DNA of 64,000 bases from Meiothermus cerbereus DSM 11376. Lineage in GTDB: Bacteria > Deinococcota > Deinococci > Deinococcales > Thermaceae. The stretch is from the NCBI RefSeq assembly GCF_000620065.1, contig NZ_JHVI01000012.1, positions 1 to 64,000 on the forward strand. The letters run 5' to 3'. Under the pieces are notes generated by a model. It worked only from the letters and a program-made list of their open reading frames with translations, was not told the DNA's origin and did no database searches. How positions within the stretch are numbered: position 1 is the stretch's first letter; each line of letters begins with the position of its first letter. This document shows positions 63,302 through 64,000 of this stretch, in pieces. A program made the position numbers and the translations under genes.

Positions 63302-64000
63302 ATGAGCAAGGTAACGCGTCGTAAGGTTCTCAAAGCAGGTGCGGTGGCGGGGGCCGCTGCAGCCAGCAGCGCCTTTGCCCAGGAGTTTTTTAGCAAGCCC
63401 AGCAGCGTGCTGGGGCCGGCCAGGGGCAACCGGGTGGTGATCATCGGTGGGGGCTGGGGGGGCGTGAGCACGGCCCGCCACCTGCGGCGCAAAAACCCCA
63501 ACATCGAGGTGGTGCTGATCGAGAAAAACCCCGCCTTTATGTCCTGCCCCATGAGCAACCTGTACCTGGGCGGGGTAAAAGACCTCGACTTTATCGTCTT
63601 CGATTACGCCAACGTAGCCAAGGCTGGGGTCACTATCGTTAACGAGCGGGCCATTGAGGTCAACCGGGCCGGTCGCTACGTGCGCACCACCAGCGGCATC
63701 ATCTTCTACAACTACCTGGTGGTCTCGCCCGGCATCGACTACATGTACGAAGCCATCCAGGGCTACAACGAGGTTAAGCAGTTTTTGCCGGTGGGCTTTA
63801 AGCCCTGGGAGCACATCGCCCTCAAGCGCCAGCTCGACAACTTCGAGGGCGGCGACCTGGTGCTGGCCATCCCCAAGCCCCCCTACCGCTGCCCGCCAGG
63901 CCCCTATGAGCGGGCGGCCATGCTGGCCTACTACCTCAAGACCAACCAGATCAAGGGCAAGGTGATTGTGCTGGACGCCAACCCCGGCCCCATCTCCAAG
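63302..64000 (+). CDS. soxF: SoxF / flavocytochrome c sulfide dehydrogenase flavoprotein (runs off the window)
   Basis: The first 233 codons are present; the gene continues past the right edge. Tat signal TRRKVLKAGAVAGAAAASSAFA, FAD motif RVVIIGGGWGGVSTARHL (about 44-61), Cys82 in FMSCPMSN at the place where FccB binds FAD covalently, and Cys197 in YRCPPGPYERA, one of the two redox-active Cys. It oxidises sulfide or restores SoxYZ activity, passing electrons to a cytochrome. Shine-Dalgarno GGGAGGAAGC; probable own promoter upstream. Confidence 0.92.
   Translation, partial: MSKVTRRKVLKAGAVAGAAAASSAFAQEFFSKPSSVLGPARGNRVVIIGGGWGGVSTARHLRRKNPNIEVVLIEKNPAFMSCPMSNLYLGGVKDLDFIVFDYANVAKAGVTIVNERAIEVNRAGRYVRTTSGIIFYNYLVVSPGIDYMYEAIQGYNEVKQFLPVGFKPWEHIALKRQLDNFEGGDLVLAIPKPPYRCPPGPYERAAMLAYYLKTNQIKGKVIVLDANPGPISK

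Overview
The window looks like a chromosomal piece of a moderately thermophilic member of the Deinococcus-Thermus group, most likely Meiothermus. The DNA is GC-rich and the proteins are Thermus-like: Hera-type DEAD-box helicase, PsrABC of the Thermus size class, a short GidA-related flavoprotein, a GSIII glutamine synthetase and a biosynthetic arginine decarboxylase. Several genes have a TANNNT -10 box only 6-10 nt before the start codon, a leaderless pattern common in this phylum. The genus is an inference; nothing was searched.

1-30 kb is mostly housekeeping. It opens with the 3' end of a transposase abutting a diguanylate cyclase that appears 5'-truncated. Then come PatB-like C-S lyase, a ParA-like ATPase, HPF, FtsE, CtpA protease, an ABC ATPase, ApaG, an RlmI-like methyltransferase, tRNA-Ile2, TsaC, FtsY, DsbB, IPP isomerase type 2, tRNA-fMet, MoeA, Hera, a tripartite tricarboxylate transporter with its GntR regulator, MutY, dCTP deaminase, a cyclophilin and HisZ. 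A small MITE-like inverted-repeat element sits between hpf and ftsE, and a lipoprotein near 27 kb carries an isolated dockerin-like repeat.

30-37 kb is a respiratory sulfur unit on the minus strand: a TorD-like chaperone gene, then psrA, psrB and psrC (Mo polysulfide/thiosulfate reductase), a separate secreted rhodanese, and a NarL-type two-component system whose kinase has a cysteine-rich N-terminus. The chaperone/psr unit and the rhodanese gene share a 43-bp repeat (37/43 identical) at almost the same distance (41 and 43 nt) from their start codons, a good candidate target of the adjacent response regulator.

37-50 kb holds an Lrp regulator divergent from a Cys/Met PLP lyase, the GidA-related protein, SpeA, DinB, DUF1905, GSIII, an NAD-salvage operon (nrtR, nadM-nudix, nadV) with a palindrome over its promoter, DeoB and a LysR regulator.

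50-64 kb is sulfur oxidation and detoxification. A cst-like operon encodes a persulfide-dioxygenase/rhodanese fusion, four further rhodanese genes (seven rhodanese domains in all) and a TauE/SafE permease. Then come a CZB-domain protein, a TlpA thioredoxin, and a sox cluster: soxW, Y, Z, A, X, B, a second X-A pair in mirrored order, a rhodanese, a DUF302 protein and soxF running off the window. CsoR/CstR-like ATACC...GGTAT-type boxes occur in the promoters of the cst-like operon (twice), the sox cluster and the tlpA gene; in the first two a box lies between the -35 and -10 elements. I infer a persulfide-responsive regulon whose repressor gene lies outside this window. Another sequence-wide feature is strong over-representation of the palindrome CTCGAG.
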